A DNA stretch of 64,000 nucleotides from positions 186,001 through 250,000 of the forward strand of contig CM035354.1 of NCBI GenBank assembly GCA_020137815.1, written 5' to 3'. Positions within the stretch are counted from its first letter, which is position 1; every line of letters starts with the position of its first letter. This DNA comes from Hormiphora californensis (Eukaryota > Ctenophora > Tentaculata > Cydippida > Pleurobrachiidae). A model generated the notes under the pieces. The model searched no databases. It was not told where the DNA came from and saw nothing but the letters and a program-made list of their open reading frames with translations. This document shows positions 1-11,078 of the stretch, piece by piece. The translations under genes were made by a program, and so were the position numbers.

Positions 1-259
1 CGTGACGGACGGACGGACGGACGGACGGACGGACACTTTTAGTTAACTACACAATCTGCTGATTTCTAAACCCTGAATGATCTTTTTAGCACGTGCGTGC
101 TAAAAAGATCATCCCGGGTGATTGCCTTCGGCAATCACCCGGGCAGGGAAAAAATGTCTTCTTCTAACGTAATATGGTGTCTACTCGTGCGGGTACGACA
201 GGGATCTTAGTACTCCGAGCCCAATAACACACCCCTATCACACTTGACTCCCTTTTTAG
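1..259. other. Upstream flank: tetranucleotide repeat and two adjacent perfect hairpins
   Basis: A (GGAC)n run fills about positions 5-33. Two perfect inverted repeats follow. Arms 78-93 and 96-111 are 16 bp with a 2-nt loop. Arms 113-126 and 130-143 are 14 bp with loop TTC. I see no coding exon here. The acceptor of the first visible HECT-gene exon is the AG at 258-259, so this stretch is probably intron of that gene. Confidence 0.6.
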
Positions 260-3200
260 GTATTCCTGCTGCTCTAAAGATCATGTTGCCCCATGCCGGG
301 CAAATAAACTCCAGGTCCAGGACGGGGAACAGCTGGAGTAAACTTACAACCCTCCATCGAGTGGTTGTAGAAAACACTCCGAGTCACAGGGAGTGTGTTA
401 AATTGTTAGCGGAGCATCGTCCTGCTGATCTTCTTGCAGTCGACAGGTTAGGAGGAAAGCTTGTGCCAATGAATCTCCAACCTCCCCTTACAATATTTTC
501 TGGCCTTTCTCTCCCCTCTTTCTCTTATGCCTCCCTCTTTGCAATCTATATGTCTCCTCTAACTACACCATATTGTTAGTGGTGATTCCGAAAGGATGAT
601 CCGGCACTATGCTGTCTCGCCTGTTCGGCGAGACTTGGCTGTGTGACTGTTTACAGTCCCAGATGAGCGGCCCAAACCAAACCAAACCATATTGTTACAG
701 GTTTGGTTGGACTCCTACCATGTACGCGGTGTTCAAGGACCATTGGGAGATGGTGGAAATTACACTCCGAGGACCGATGCAAACCAACTCCGAAACCCTG
801 TTCAAGTCAATTAAGAAAATTGCCGAGCAGATCGCTAAGGACGGGATGTAAGTACCAGTTTAGTAACAAAGAAGATAGAAGCACCAAACACTGAATGTAT
901 CTCCCAATCACCTAAAACTGCATGTATTGCATCTCCGCTCACTGAATCAGTTATTGTACTTGTCTTGTTCGAGTTTGAACAAAACAATATTGTACTTGTA
1001 TTCCAGGTGTGTATCAGACAAAGAGAAGAACAGGTCAATGATAGAGAAGCTGGTTGACTACATGGCCAGTCAAGAGGAGTTCCGTGACCTGCTAAACTCG
1101 GTCCTAAGTGAGGCATACCGGAATCTGACCACAAGATCAGCTCATGATAAGGAGCTGTGGGAGTGGTTCGTGGTACGATACCCCCGACTCTTTACACTCG
1201 GTAGGGAATGAACTCTTTTTTTTAATTACTTTGAACCATTTTGGACCATTTTGGACCGAGGGAGTCTGAACTAACATCTTCATTCAGATGTGCGCCTGGA
1301 GATCATGCGGAATAGAATCACTCCTACTCACAGCTGGAAGTCAGCTGACCTTAAAATCCGGAGGAATGCCTATCTGAGTGAACTGATGAAGGAGAAGGGA
1401 AAACTGGAGGGGGCTCACGTGGTTACTGTGTCATTTCTAGGGGAGGCTGGAGCGGGACTAGGTTAGTTGATCACACTAAGTACATGATCATACCATGACC
1501 AAATACACGATCAGTAATTACAACAAATACACGATCACAACAAATTCATGATTAGTATTACACGACAAAGAGTTCTGTGCCCCTCCTTTTGCAGCATATC
1601 CGAGCTTCCCTTCTGATCTTCATTTGTGAACCCCCCCCCCCCCTCAGGTGTAACGAAGGAGTTCTTCTCTCTGTTTGGAAGTACAGTTACCAACTCATAC
1701 CTCCACAACAACGAGAAGTGTGAGCGGTTGTTCACTGTGAACGAGCACGGGTTGGCAGTCTTTAGTTACCTGCCCGCTTTCTACCGGAAATCACAAGTCG
1801 AGAACAATATCAAGGAGTCAGACTTTAAAACTACACTGAATGATCTGCTGGACAAGTAAGTGTCGTTAAAAACATTCACTGAAACCTGAGGCTGCCGATC
1901 GTCCATTCAAATAACGGCCTCCATCACCTATGATAGTCGGACTAGTAGTCTATATCATACAGATACTTTGGTGACGAAGTTACCCCTCCCTTGCCGGTGC
2001 ACCAAACGAAGCGGCCTGTGTGTGAGGTGTCTTCGATACCAAACAGATACCATAATAGTATACTGCAGCAGTAGTAACCAGTGCTCTCTCATCTAGATAC
2101 TACGTGTCAGGCCAGATATTAGCCCACGCCCTCCTCTCTGGTCAAGTGGTTGGTCTCAACCTAGCTCCCTACATCATTAATATCCTCCTGGGAAACAGCA
2201 AGAACCCTCTCCGTGACTATAAGGAGACTGAGAAGGATGTGTATCAGGCCATTGACAAGCTGTCAAATGAGGTAATTTGCAGTAATATGTCGCATGCTAT
2301 TGAGCCTTTTTTCCAATTCCCGCGATCCGAATTTCAATCCACTTACTCCCTAGGGATAGGATATAGATTTAATTTTAATTTCATTTTGCAGGAAATGAAC
2401 GATTTGGAGACTCCACTTATAGTTGACATAGAACACCCCTTCACGGCCGGAAAAGTGGAACAGTTTCCCCTGGTATCAAAGTCGTCTGGACGGAATGAAA
2501 ATGATTTTGCTACCTCTGCCAAGGGGTAAGAAAAAAAAAATATATTTATTTAGGAAAACAGGATTGGAAACCCGGATTCCAATTTCCTTCTATCAACTCT
2601 CCTCCATCACCCATAACGTTTGACCCTCCCCAGATATCTAACATTGGTAGCCCGTGCCAAGCTATACACGCTATGCAAGGATGAGCTGGCAAACCTTAAG
2701 TCTGGATGGGATTCAGTGTTCTCCCGATTCAATACAAAGTTTCACCCCCGGGATCTACTGTCTGCCCATGAGATATGTCGAGCCCTGTGCGGTGTCAAGA
2801 CACTCAATGTGGAGGAGTGGGAGAGACACAGTGTGTTTTATGAGCAAGGAAATGAGGTAATTTCACATTCCCTTCTCAATTTATTAGCTAACATTTTAAT
2901 TTTCACAATTACAAAGACGTGTTTATCCCACTTTACCTAATTGGGGGGGGGACATGTTAATTTTGTTAACTTTGTTAATATTAACATCGAGAAAACAGGT
3001 GATTTATTAACAAAATTAACAAAAAGTTAACAAACGTTAACAAATGCCATTTATGCCATCTTAATCCCCTTTAGCACGTATTTTTAGTATTTAACACTTG
3101 TTCTGCGAGCAAAGTTGTTCATTCTGTACGATTTACATACCCCTACTACCTCTACTACGGCTTTTCTACAGCGATTTATTCCATTTTGTTAATGTTAATA

Positions 3201-4226
3201 AATACTAGCCAAACTAAACCGCAATTGAAGTCAAATGAGCCTAATCCACATTTTCGCACCCTAAAAACTAAATAAGACTCATGAATTTACCTTAAAACGA
3301 AAAATATCCCAAAAATCTATTTTTATAAAAAAACACAAGGATTTGTAGCGAAGCAAATTTTCAATCCTTGACCAAAAAATTGATTTTGGGAAAATTTTAT
3401 TTCTTTTTTCAACAGAAACGTTGTACATCATCTTATTAAGTTCAAAGAATCGATTACTAATTTAAAAATTACGTTTAAGTGAGATTTTATTCGCTAAATT
3501 GAAATATTTGTAACTTTTGGAATTTTATCGATTTTGAGCCAAAAAACCTGTATGTCGGACTTTGGTTATCGGAAAAGGCCTTGTTTGGGTATATACGTGT
3601 TAGATAATTCATTAAACTATAAAATTAAACCAGTTAAAGTCGTATTATCAACCAATAAGAACAGTCTTTTAGCATTTGTTAATTTTGTTAATTTTGTTAA
3701 TTAACGTTAATTAACAAAATCGAAAAAAGAGGTGATTTATTAACAATTAACATGTCCCCCCCCCCACCTAATTTTAACATCGCCTCCTTTTTCAGTATAC
3801 TGACTCTCCCGTCGTTGAATCACACCGTGATGTGTTCTGGCAGTGCGTCATTAGTCTGTCCGACGAGGACAAACTAAACTTGCTACAATTTGTTACCGGA
3901 CTTTGTGCCCTTCCCCCCGCTGGCTTTAACTACCTACCAGGAGGAGCGTAAGTGATGATTTTGGAGCAGATATGATCCAATGACTTCTTGTGTACATAGC
4001 CAGGCTCAAATCAAGGGGTTCTAATCTCACCACACTCAGCAACTATTAACCCCTCTCTTTCTTTAGGTTTACTGTTGAATTGGGACACCCAGACGACCAA
4101 AGACTGCCATCAGCCGGAACCTGTGCTAACACCCTTCGCCTTCCCCGATACTCAAGCCCCAAGATTCTAAAGGAGAAACTTCTCAAAGCTATCCGATTCG
4201 GGAAGGAGGGCTTTGCTTTTGTTTGA
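260..4226 (+). CDS. Ankyrin-repeat HECT-domain E3 ubiquitin ligase (3' part, 10 exons)
   Basis: Exons joined in frame by GT-AG introns: 260-446, 701-847, 1007-1200, 1288-1461, 1648-1855, 2097-2271, 2392-2525, 2634-2856, 3796-3947 and 4067-4226, giving 584 residues plus a stop. The first two exons carry ankyrin-type sequence (TTLHRVVVEN, then DRFGWTPTMYAVFKDHWEMV). The rest reads as a HECT domain: VTKEFFSLFG and FWQCVISLSDEDKLNLLQFV, then the C-lobe motif SAGTCANTLRLPRYSS, whose Cys codon at 4122-4124 is the expected thioester residue. It ends FGKEGFAFV. HECT enzymes accept ubiquitin from an E2 on this Cys and pass it to a substrate lysine. The first exon needs one base from an upstream exon, so the N-terminus lies outside the window. 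Ankyrin plus HECT is the HACE1 architecture, but I cannot assign the ortholog. Intron 8 holds an 823-bp MITE. Confidence 0.9.
2943..3765. mobile_element. hAT-like MITE in HECT-gene intron 8
   Basis: The element starts with nine G then ACATGTTAATTTTGTTAAC. It ends with the inverted sequence TTAACATGT followed by ten C. The direct repeat ACCTAATT flanks both ends (2935-2942 and 3766-3773). Terminal inverted repeats of about 18 bp with an 8-bp target duplication are typical of hAT elements. The interior is AT-rich, with many GTTAAC/GTTAATT motifs near both ends and no ORF, so it is non-autonomous. Confidence 0.8.
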
Positions 4227-4973
4227 ATATCACCTCAGATATTCCAATTCTACCGTAATTGACTTCTTAGTTCATTATTGTACCAGATTAATCATTATTG
4301 ACTCTGTAAAGTGTAATAGACACTAAATTTTATTCCTTAATAATTGACTAAAGAAATATTGTGACTGTAAGGGTACTAAAACTGCATGTGATATGAGATA
4401 TTGTTCAGTGAAATTGTTGTTGCTCTTTATTAGATTTGGTTAGACCTTCTGTAACTAAACGTCTATTTATTTGGTCATATAAGCCACAAATAATGTTGGC
4501 AAAAGGATTCTGAGGCAGTTACGTCGTCTACAGCTGTACTGATGTGTTGATGATCTTATTCCATTGGGAAACTGAACTGCGCGCGCACCGTTTCCATGCT
4601 TCCCGCGCAAACATATTCAGAAGTGAGACCTCGCGCGTTACATGCAAACACGTAAAGGGAAGAATATTGCGGGAAACATTCCAAAAGTGCGAATGTGCTA
4701 GCGTTCCGTGTAAATGAATGTCTGTCTGTGTGAATAAATGACAGTCTTTGTTTAAGGATTCACAACTATTGTCAATATTTAGACAAACAAGATTAGACAA
4801 TTTGCACTCACAGCTTACAAAACAAAGACGACTACATTCCTTTGATTATTCTACTGGCTACTATTATAATTATTGTATTCTACTTTAAAATTTCATTTTA
4901 TTGTTCGGGGAACGGAGAGATAATCTACAAGTCTATATCATCGTGTCTCTATATCACTCAAGATATGATGTGT
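4227..4973. other. Convergent intergenic spacer
   Basis: This lies between the HECT stop and the stomatin stop; the genes converge. The sequence is AT-rich, with a GCGCG-containing patch near 4578-4640. No conserved reading frame or clear transposon end is visible. It presumably holds both 3' UTRs. Confidence 0.5.
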
Positions 4974-5705
4974 TTATCTATCGGCGAAAGCCTTCATCAT
5001 ATCGATGGGCATTGGGAAGAGAATGGTTGAGTTTCTCTCGGCGGCGATAGTGCTCAGGGTCTGGAGGTATCGGAGTTGAAGGGCAGCTGGGGAATCAGTG
5101 ATCACATCAGCAGCCTCCTTCAGGGCCTTCGAGGCATTCAGCTCACCCTCGGCAGCAATAACCTGGGAAGAAGTTTATTAATTTGTTTAATAATTTGTAG
5201 AAGGGAGGGGAGTTTATTAATTTAAGGAGAGAGTTACCCCACCCGACTGTAAATGTTCCACAAATCTTCTCCTATGTGTGGCGTGAAAAAGTGATAATTT
5301 TCTTTTCCGTTTTTCCTTATCCCCGCTAAACAATTGTGCAGGGTGCCTATCAACTTAGTACCCTTCACTATATTCCCTGTTTCTTTGTCCCACGACATTA
5401 TTTAGACGTCGGGGTCAGATGGGCAGGGATTGAAAAATAGCCAATAGGTTTTTTCGAACGTGTCACTAGTGACTAGTAGGTAACCAATAGGATTACCTAT
5501 TTTAATGTACAACCTTGGTAAGCAAGCTTTCGATAATAACTAATAACCAACACTCTGACCGAAGCAACAAGTTAGCTAATATTATAATAACCACACGTCG
5601 AGCTGTCAGTAGGCCCCCAAATTCCCCACAAATTGATCAACATGACCACACAAATTCTCGACCTCTCTCTATCTCTTCTCTCTATCTATCTAGGTATCTA
5701 TTTCA

Positions 5706-5762
<57 letters not shown>

Positions 5763-8700
5763 TTCCTTCACTCCTACTTCCACTGAGATATTACAAATTT
5801 CAGGTAACGCCAACAACTAATCACACGTCATTACTTATCATTAGAAAGATTCTCCCTTGTTTCATTTACCTTAGCCTTGGCGTCTCGGTGGGCCTCGGCT
5901 TCAGCGGCCATAGCTCGTTGAAGGTTCTGGGGCAGCCTCACGTCCTTCCTATCAGATAAACATAGTGTGGTTACCATGGAAATAATTACTGGTTTCTGTC
6001 ATGGTTACCAATTATGGTATAAGTAATGGTTTCTGTCATGGTTACCAGCTAAATATAAACAAAAGTAAGTACTGTCTTTCTGTAGAATGAGAGTAGGTTG
6101 TTGCGCTAATGATATAATATAATATAATATAATAGATTGCAATATAATATTAACGTTAGCACAACAATAACAGGTCACGTGTCAATCGATTGACACGTGA
6201 CTTGTTATGTGTCTATACAGTGTATAATACAGTGTAGACCAATAACAAGTCACGTGGTATACAGCGACTGTACTAATTTATGGTGATGTTGGGATGATAC
6301 ACTTGCATTTAAAGCCAACTTGCACAAACAAGTTCTGTGATTCACTTACACTTCAACTCTCTCCACAAGCACTCCCCATGGATCCGTGGCTTCGTCCAGG
6401 ATTTGCTGAAAAGGAGGAGCTTGGGTGAGAACATGATGATATAATTGTACAATTATGGTATCATGTTATTGAGAGTTGTCTTACAAAAGACTGCACTCTC
6501 TCCAAACCGGACCAAACGCCCGGTGAAGAGAGTTACTCTTGCAGCGTGTCCATGATGTTACACTCATGCCGGATGACAAATTCCCATCGCCCCTCTTTTC
6601 CACTGAAATATTCCATTCTAACCTTAGGCGGGTTATACCAGGCTACAAGGTTGTATTATCCAGTTACCAAGGTAACATGTAGTCACGTGACCCAACTAAT
6701 CATGAACTACATCGAGAGAGAAGGGTTTGATTTCCACCCTTGATTCTTGAAGGGTGATCAGGAGGGAGAGGGTGGTATGTGATCAGAGGGCGGTATGTGA
6801 TCAGTAGATTGGGGTCCGGTATCATCATGCGGCATCCCTGGAATCCACCCATTAAAAATATCAGGGGTATAAAATACCACCGGGGGGACTGGGATCAATA
6901 CCAAACATCAATATGATGATACTGTTGTTTCTATTGCCCTGCTTTGTAGACAGCTCCTACACAGCCAGAACTCTAGTTGATGACCTATCTCGGTGGAGGG
7001 AACCCTCACCAGCCCACCTCTCACCCGTCCTCTCCTCCACATATCTATCCAGCAGATCTCTCCTTCTTCCCTTCTCCTCAGCATCTCTCAGTAACGTGAC
7101 TGTGACATCTCAAGGGTTCATCTACCTAGGACCATACGAGGAGAATCCACACAGAGAAGGAGTGGTCCTGATAGCACCACTCATGGCGAACTATGTTCAC
7201 AACCCCAAGTACCCTCAGCAGATCTTCCTAGAGACGACAGAGATGGCATTGTACGTGACCTGGCGGGGGATGACTCTCTCCACCCTCTCCCCTAGACTGT
7301 CCTTCACTTTCCAGGCGCAGCTACATTCTGATGAGAGTGTTGTCCTCCTCTACAAACAGATCCCTGTGGGGTTGGAGGAACTGAGGATTGATGACCATCC
7401 TATACCAGTTATGTGTGGTGCCTCTTTGGTCACAAGAGGAAAAGAGATATTCAACTTTAAACCAGATAAATCCGAGATCCGGAGTGGAGTGACCGTCTTG
7501 GTGGTCGAAGAAACACCCCCTACAGCAGCCCAGCCAACTTCTACAACATCCTCAGATTCTCATAGTGAGGAAGTCGGGAAGGAGGAACTGTTTGGGGAAG
7601 ATGAACTGAAGGAGGATGAGAGGAAGAAGATTTTAGTGATGATGCTGTCTGTTGTGTGTTGTGCTCTATTTCTATTGGTCATTCTTGCTGGTCTCACCCT
7701 CAAGTTTGCAGGCCGTAATGAGTCACCACTAGAGGAGATGGAGATGCAAAAGTCTGGTGTGGAGATTGTTTGAATTGGATCTAGAAAGAAGACCTGAAGA
7801 TCTGCTGGAAGATGAATCATGATTGAATCTGTTATTTCGATTGGTATTGGTATTAAAATTGAGAAAGGGATTGCTTTACTTTGTCACCGTATCGATTATA
7901 ATTTTTATACCACTCCCCACCCCCCATATAACATCAGGAAGTGGCGATAGAACGGTCATTTGCATTATGAGACTATTCGATCTAACGGACGAATTATCGG
8001 AAATGTTTACGACGTTTCTATGGTGACAATACATAAACAGGAACTATTCGAACCTGCATAGATTGTGAGATTTCCTCTCTGTCAGCCAGAATTTCAGCCA
8101 GAGACTTAGTTCCCAGCATGTTCCTGAAAACAATAAATCAGTTTCTTATCGCAATTGGCTGATATTAGTACTATATATTGTATTCAGTATGTACTAGATT
8201 TTAGTACAAGATATTACTCTTATAGATGATTTAAAACCATTGATTTTGAAGGGGTAGAAATGAGTGGGATGAGTGATTTAATATTTTCCATGCAAGCTGA
8301 TTTGGTAACATAGACACCTGGCTGAGAATGTTGTGCATACTAAACTCTATTCTGGCTACTAGTGCTTGCAATGCTTGTGAGTTGGGGACTCTCACACCGC
8401 ATCACACCAGCTCACCACGTACAGTATATTTATTGAAGGAATGTGTAGAAGGTCTGTTTATTGTTCATACCAAGCAAGAGAATCTGAATAATTCAAGAAA
8501 AAGGGCCTTGTTCGACCCTCTCTCTCCCCCCACCCCCCGCATAACATATGGTGCAGTGTCTGATGTTGAGTGTGAGAGAGAGAACGAAAAAAAGAAAGAT
8601 GTACCATGTGTTCTGTATGTGTGAGAATAGTGAAGCAGTGAAAGCACACTTTGAGTCCTGAGACCACATCGAATACGTGTCTAGAGAGAAATTATCTGAC

Positions 8701-11078
8701 TGAATTCTGAAAAATGATTTGTACCACTAGCGGCTCAATTTGGATGCCACACAGTGTACCAATTGTAACGTCTGCCAAGTGCCAGGCACGTCCTAAACTG
8801 TGATGTATCTAACCCTCACATAGAGCGTGGTAACCCCCTCCCTTGCCAGCACGCGAAGGTCGGGGTTATTTCGTATTTAACCAAACATAGAACACGGTGT
8901 GAGCTACACAAGTCCTAAACTGAACACTGATGATATTTTGTTGTTCAGTACACGCGATATAATAAATTGGTAGTAGGTATAACTGCAGGGTGCAGCAGCA
9001 GTAAAAAATACGGACACCTGTCAGACAACATGAGATATTGCACACACCGTGTACACGTCACACACACACTTCTACACTGCTGCCGTAGAAGCCTGACGTT
9101 GGATAATTCACGAGGACTGCTTCCTAAGAAAGAGCTACTCATTGATGGAATTGACCCGTAAAATGGAGCTCATCGAAAGAGTTCTACGAACAGCTTTTCT
9201 GATATAAGTGTAGCTGTAGGAACACAAAGAAACTGCTAGTTCTTTGGAACTCTCTAGATGTAGTTCTCAGATTTCATTCTAGAGAGACAGAGAATGCAAG
9301 ATTAACATTGTTGTTCTTACATCACCAGTGAGTATGACCTCATCAGAGATTGTATGACCTCATTGTGTGTGGGTTGTAACATCTAAACCTGTTCTTATAG
9401 GGCCCGGGAAGCAAACCAAGGCTATTGATAAAACAATTAATTCCCAATTACCTAAGAGTGGTCTGGGCAAGTAGTTTGGTGGCCAGTTTGACGTTATCAA
9501 CATTGCAGACAGAAGAGACGGCATCCTGGATCCTGAAGTAAACAACAGCATCCACGGTAATAGTCACTGAATCTTTTGTCAAGATCTGAGAGAGAAGGGT
9601 GGAGTGAAATTATCATGAGTAGAGATTTCAGATTGCCAAAATCCAAAGTGAGAGAGAAAATTGTGGTTACTTGTCACTTGTGGGAACAGTAATTGAGGTG
9701 GCAGGCCTATAATTAGTTAATTACAATTAGTTAATTAATTAATACCTCCTGGGGTGGGACATCAAAAGAGATGGTCCTCATATCAACAACATGGATCTCA
9801 TCAGTACAGGGCAGGTAGGTAAAGAGGCCGGGTCCAGCAGCACCCCCCTTTGTGATACAACCCAACCGGAAGATAACCGCCTTTTCGTACTGCTGAACAA
9901 CCTGAGGGGAGAGATAGTTAGAGATAAAGATAGAGAGAAAGAGTTTGTTGAACAACATCAGGGGGAGAGAGATATTGATGGATCAGAGTAAGGGAGTTTG
10001 TTGAACAACCTGATAGGAGATAGATAGAGACAAAGAGTTTGTTGACCAGTTGCTATAATAGATACAGTCTGATACTGACATAATACAGACAGAAAATGGC
10101 CGGTACATTGTCTATTCAGATAATTTGGTCAAGTATCATTTAGCATTATTTACAGACGTTAATTATAACAAATGTGCTGTAATTTTTCAAACATTGACAG
10201 AATTGTGCCAAGGTCTTGGTAACGAAATTACCCCCTAACTAAGGTATCGCAGTAGACCAGTAGTAAGGCACGTTTTAGCGTGCCCGCAAGGTAGGGGTAA
10301 TTTCGTTACCAAGCCAAGGTCTTACACAGTTCAGAATTAGGTTAAAACTGAGTTTTAACCAATCCTAAAGAAAGATATCCTAGGTATTATTTATATTAGG
10401 GATACCGTAAGAACAACCAACACTCTCTCTCTCTCTCTTTTGTGTAAAAACGCTGTATAAAGTTGAGACTTGAGAGAGAACAGTACTTTTTGTTGAGGTG
10501 AACAACACAATATCATTTGCGTGTAAACACGCGGCACACTTCCGGCTTTCTCACAAGATCATAAGGGGTACTAAACAATGCACAATGAGGGGGAGATCGC
10601 AATATTTCACGCTCCTCCTCCTCTCACCTTCCCCTTATATACACATCTCCATACTCTTCTTTGCACCACACAGAAGGCACATATTGTTGCGTGTGAAAGT
10701 CATAATTTGAGGGCTAATTGATGTTCCCAGGGGGACGGTACGTGCTAAATTATTACAGCACTTCCACCAACTACATAACATAAAAGCTGCTGGGGGGACC
10801 TCTGTAACTCACCTTGATTACGAAGAATGGAGCGAGGGGAAACAAGATGACGCAAACCAGGATACTCAGGAAGATCAGGATGGATCCACAGACTCCTGGA
10901 CTTTGCTCTAAAAAACGTGGTTCTAAATACCGTCATAAAGAATAAAGGAGAGTTCAATGCAACTATAATAATATGATGTTGAATGATCAAATTTAGTAAA
11001 AAGGTTTCAATGACATTTACCCTCGTATTTCTGCTGTCCGGCAGTAACACGAACTCCTCCCTTTTCCGCGTCAACCAT
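4974..11078 (-). CDS. STOM: Stomatin (SPFH/band 7 membrane protein), complete, 8 exons
   Basis: Exons in transcript order: 11078-11021, 10907-10813, 9901-9746, 9585-9452, 8123-8054, 6405-6350, 5948-5870 and 5162-4974. They total 837 nt, or 278 residues plus TAA. All junctions have GT-AG signals and keep the frame. Exon 2 encodes the hydrophobic hairpin ([18 protein letters not shown]) that holds stomatins in the inner leaflet. Exon 3 is the family signature ([14 protein letters not shown], then [12 protein letters not shown] and [14 protein letters not shown]). Later exons give [19 protein letters not shown] and the PHB helix [12 protein letters not shown]. The length matches animal stomatins. 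Stomatins oligomerise in cholesterol-rich membrane and modulate ion channels. The start is the only ATG before the hairpin exon. Intron 5 contains an oppositely oriented gene; other introns carry a CT array and a 97-bp MITE. A stomatin-like paralog rather than the strict ortholog is possible. Confidence 0.95.
5706..5753. repeat. (CT)n microsatellite
   Basis: A CT dinucleotide run lies in the last intron of stomatin. In the direction of that transcript it reads GA, unlike the other intronic arrays here. Confidence 0.95.
6167..6208. repeat. 42-bp near-perfect palindrome with two CACGTG boxes
   Basis: The sequence reads ATAACAGGTCACGTGTCAAT and then its inverted complement with one mismatch. 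It lies in a stomatin intron. A related TAACAAGTCACGTGG follows near 6241-6256. It may be the end of a degraded foldback element. The CACGTG cores would also suit bHLH factors, but nothing shows such a role. Confidence 0.55.
6868..6875 (+). promoter_or_regulatory. TATA box upstream of the nested gene
   Basis: TATAAAAT lies 38 bp before the ATG of the intronless gene at 6913. It suggests that gene has its own promoter inside the stomatin intron and a very short 5' leader. Assigned from sequence and position only. Confidence 0.5.
6913..7773 (+). CDS. Plexin-domain-containing-like type I membrane protein, intronless and nested
   Basis: An uninterrupted 286-codon frame. It has a signal peptide ([15 protein letters not shown]), an ectodomain, one transmembrane segment near residues 243-266 ([20 protein letters not shown]) and a short tail. 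The motifs [54 protein letters not shown] and [12 protein letters not shown] follow the order and spacing of the PLXDC1/2 (TEM7) ectodomain. The protein is shorter than the roughly 500-residue vertebrate family, and I see no cysteine-rich PSI module. An acidic, Ser/Thr-rich stalk precedes the membrane segment. PLXDC proteins are cell-surface receptors; this one's ligand is unknown. The gene lies wholly inside stomatin intron 5 (6406-8053) on the other strand. Absence of introns suggests retroposition or old intron loss. A possible ATTAAA polyadenylation signal lies at 7852-7857. Confidence 0.75.
   Translation: MMILLFLLPCFVDSSYTARTLVDDLSRWREPSPAHLSPVLSSTYLSSRSLLLPFSSASLSNVTVTSQGFIYLGPYEENPHREGVVLIAPLMANYVHNPKYPQQIFLETTEMALYVTWRGMTLSTLSPRLSFTFQAQLHSDESVVLLYKQIPVGLEELRIDDHPIPVMCGASLVTRGKEIFNFKPDKSEIRSGVTVLVVEETPPTAAQPTSTTSSDSHSEEVGKEELFGEDELKEDERKKILVMMLSVVCCALFLLVILAGLTLKFAGRNESPLEEMEMQKSGVEIV
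10216..10312. mobile_element. 97-bp MITE with 9-bp target duplication (TTGGTAACGAAATTACCCC family)
   Basis: Inverted ends read TTGGTAACGAAATTACCCC and GGGGTAATTTCGTTACCAA. The direct repeat GCCAAGGTC flanks both sides (10207-10215 and 10313-10321). A 9-bp duplication is typical of Mutator-like elements. It lies in stomatin intron 2. Related copies are at 61314-61378, about 42955-43013 and about 8829-8878. A left-end fragment may lie near 1972. Confidence 0.75.
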
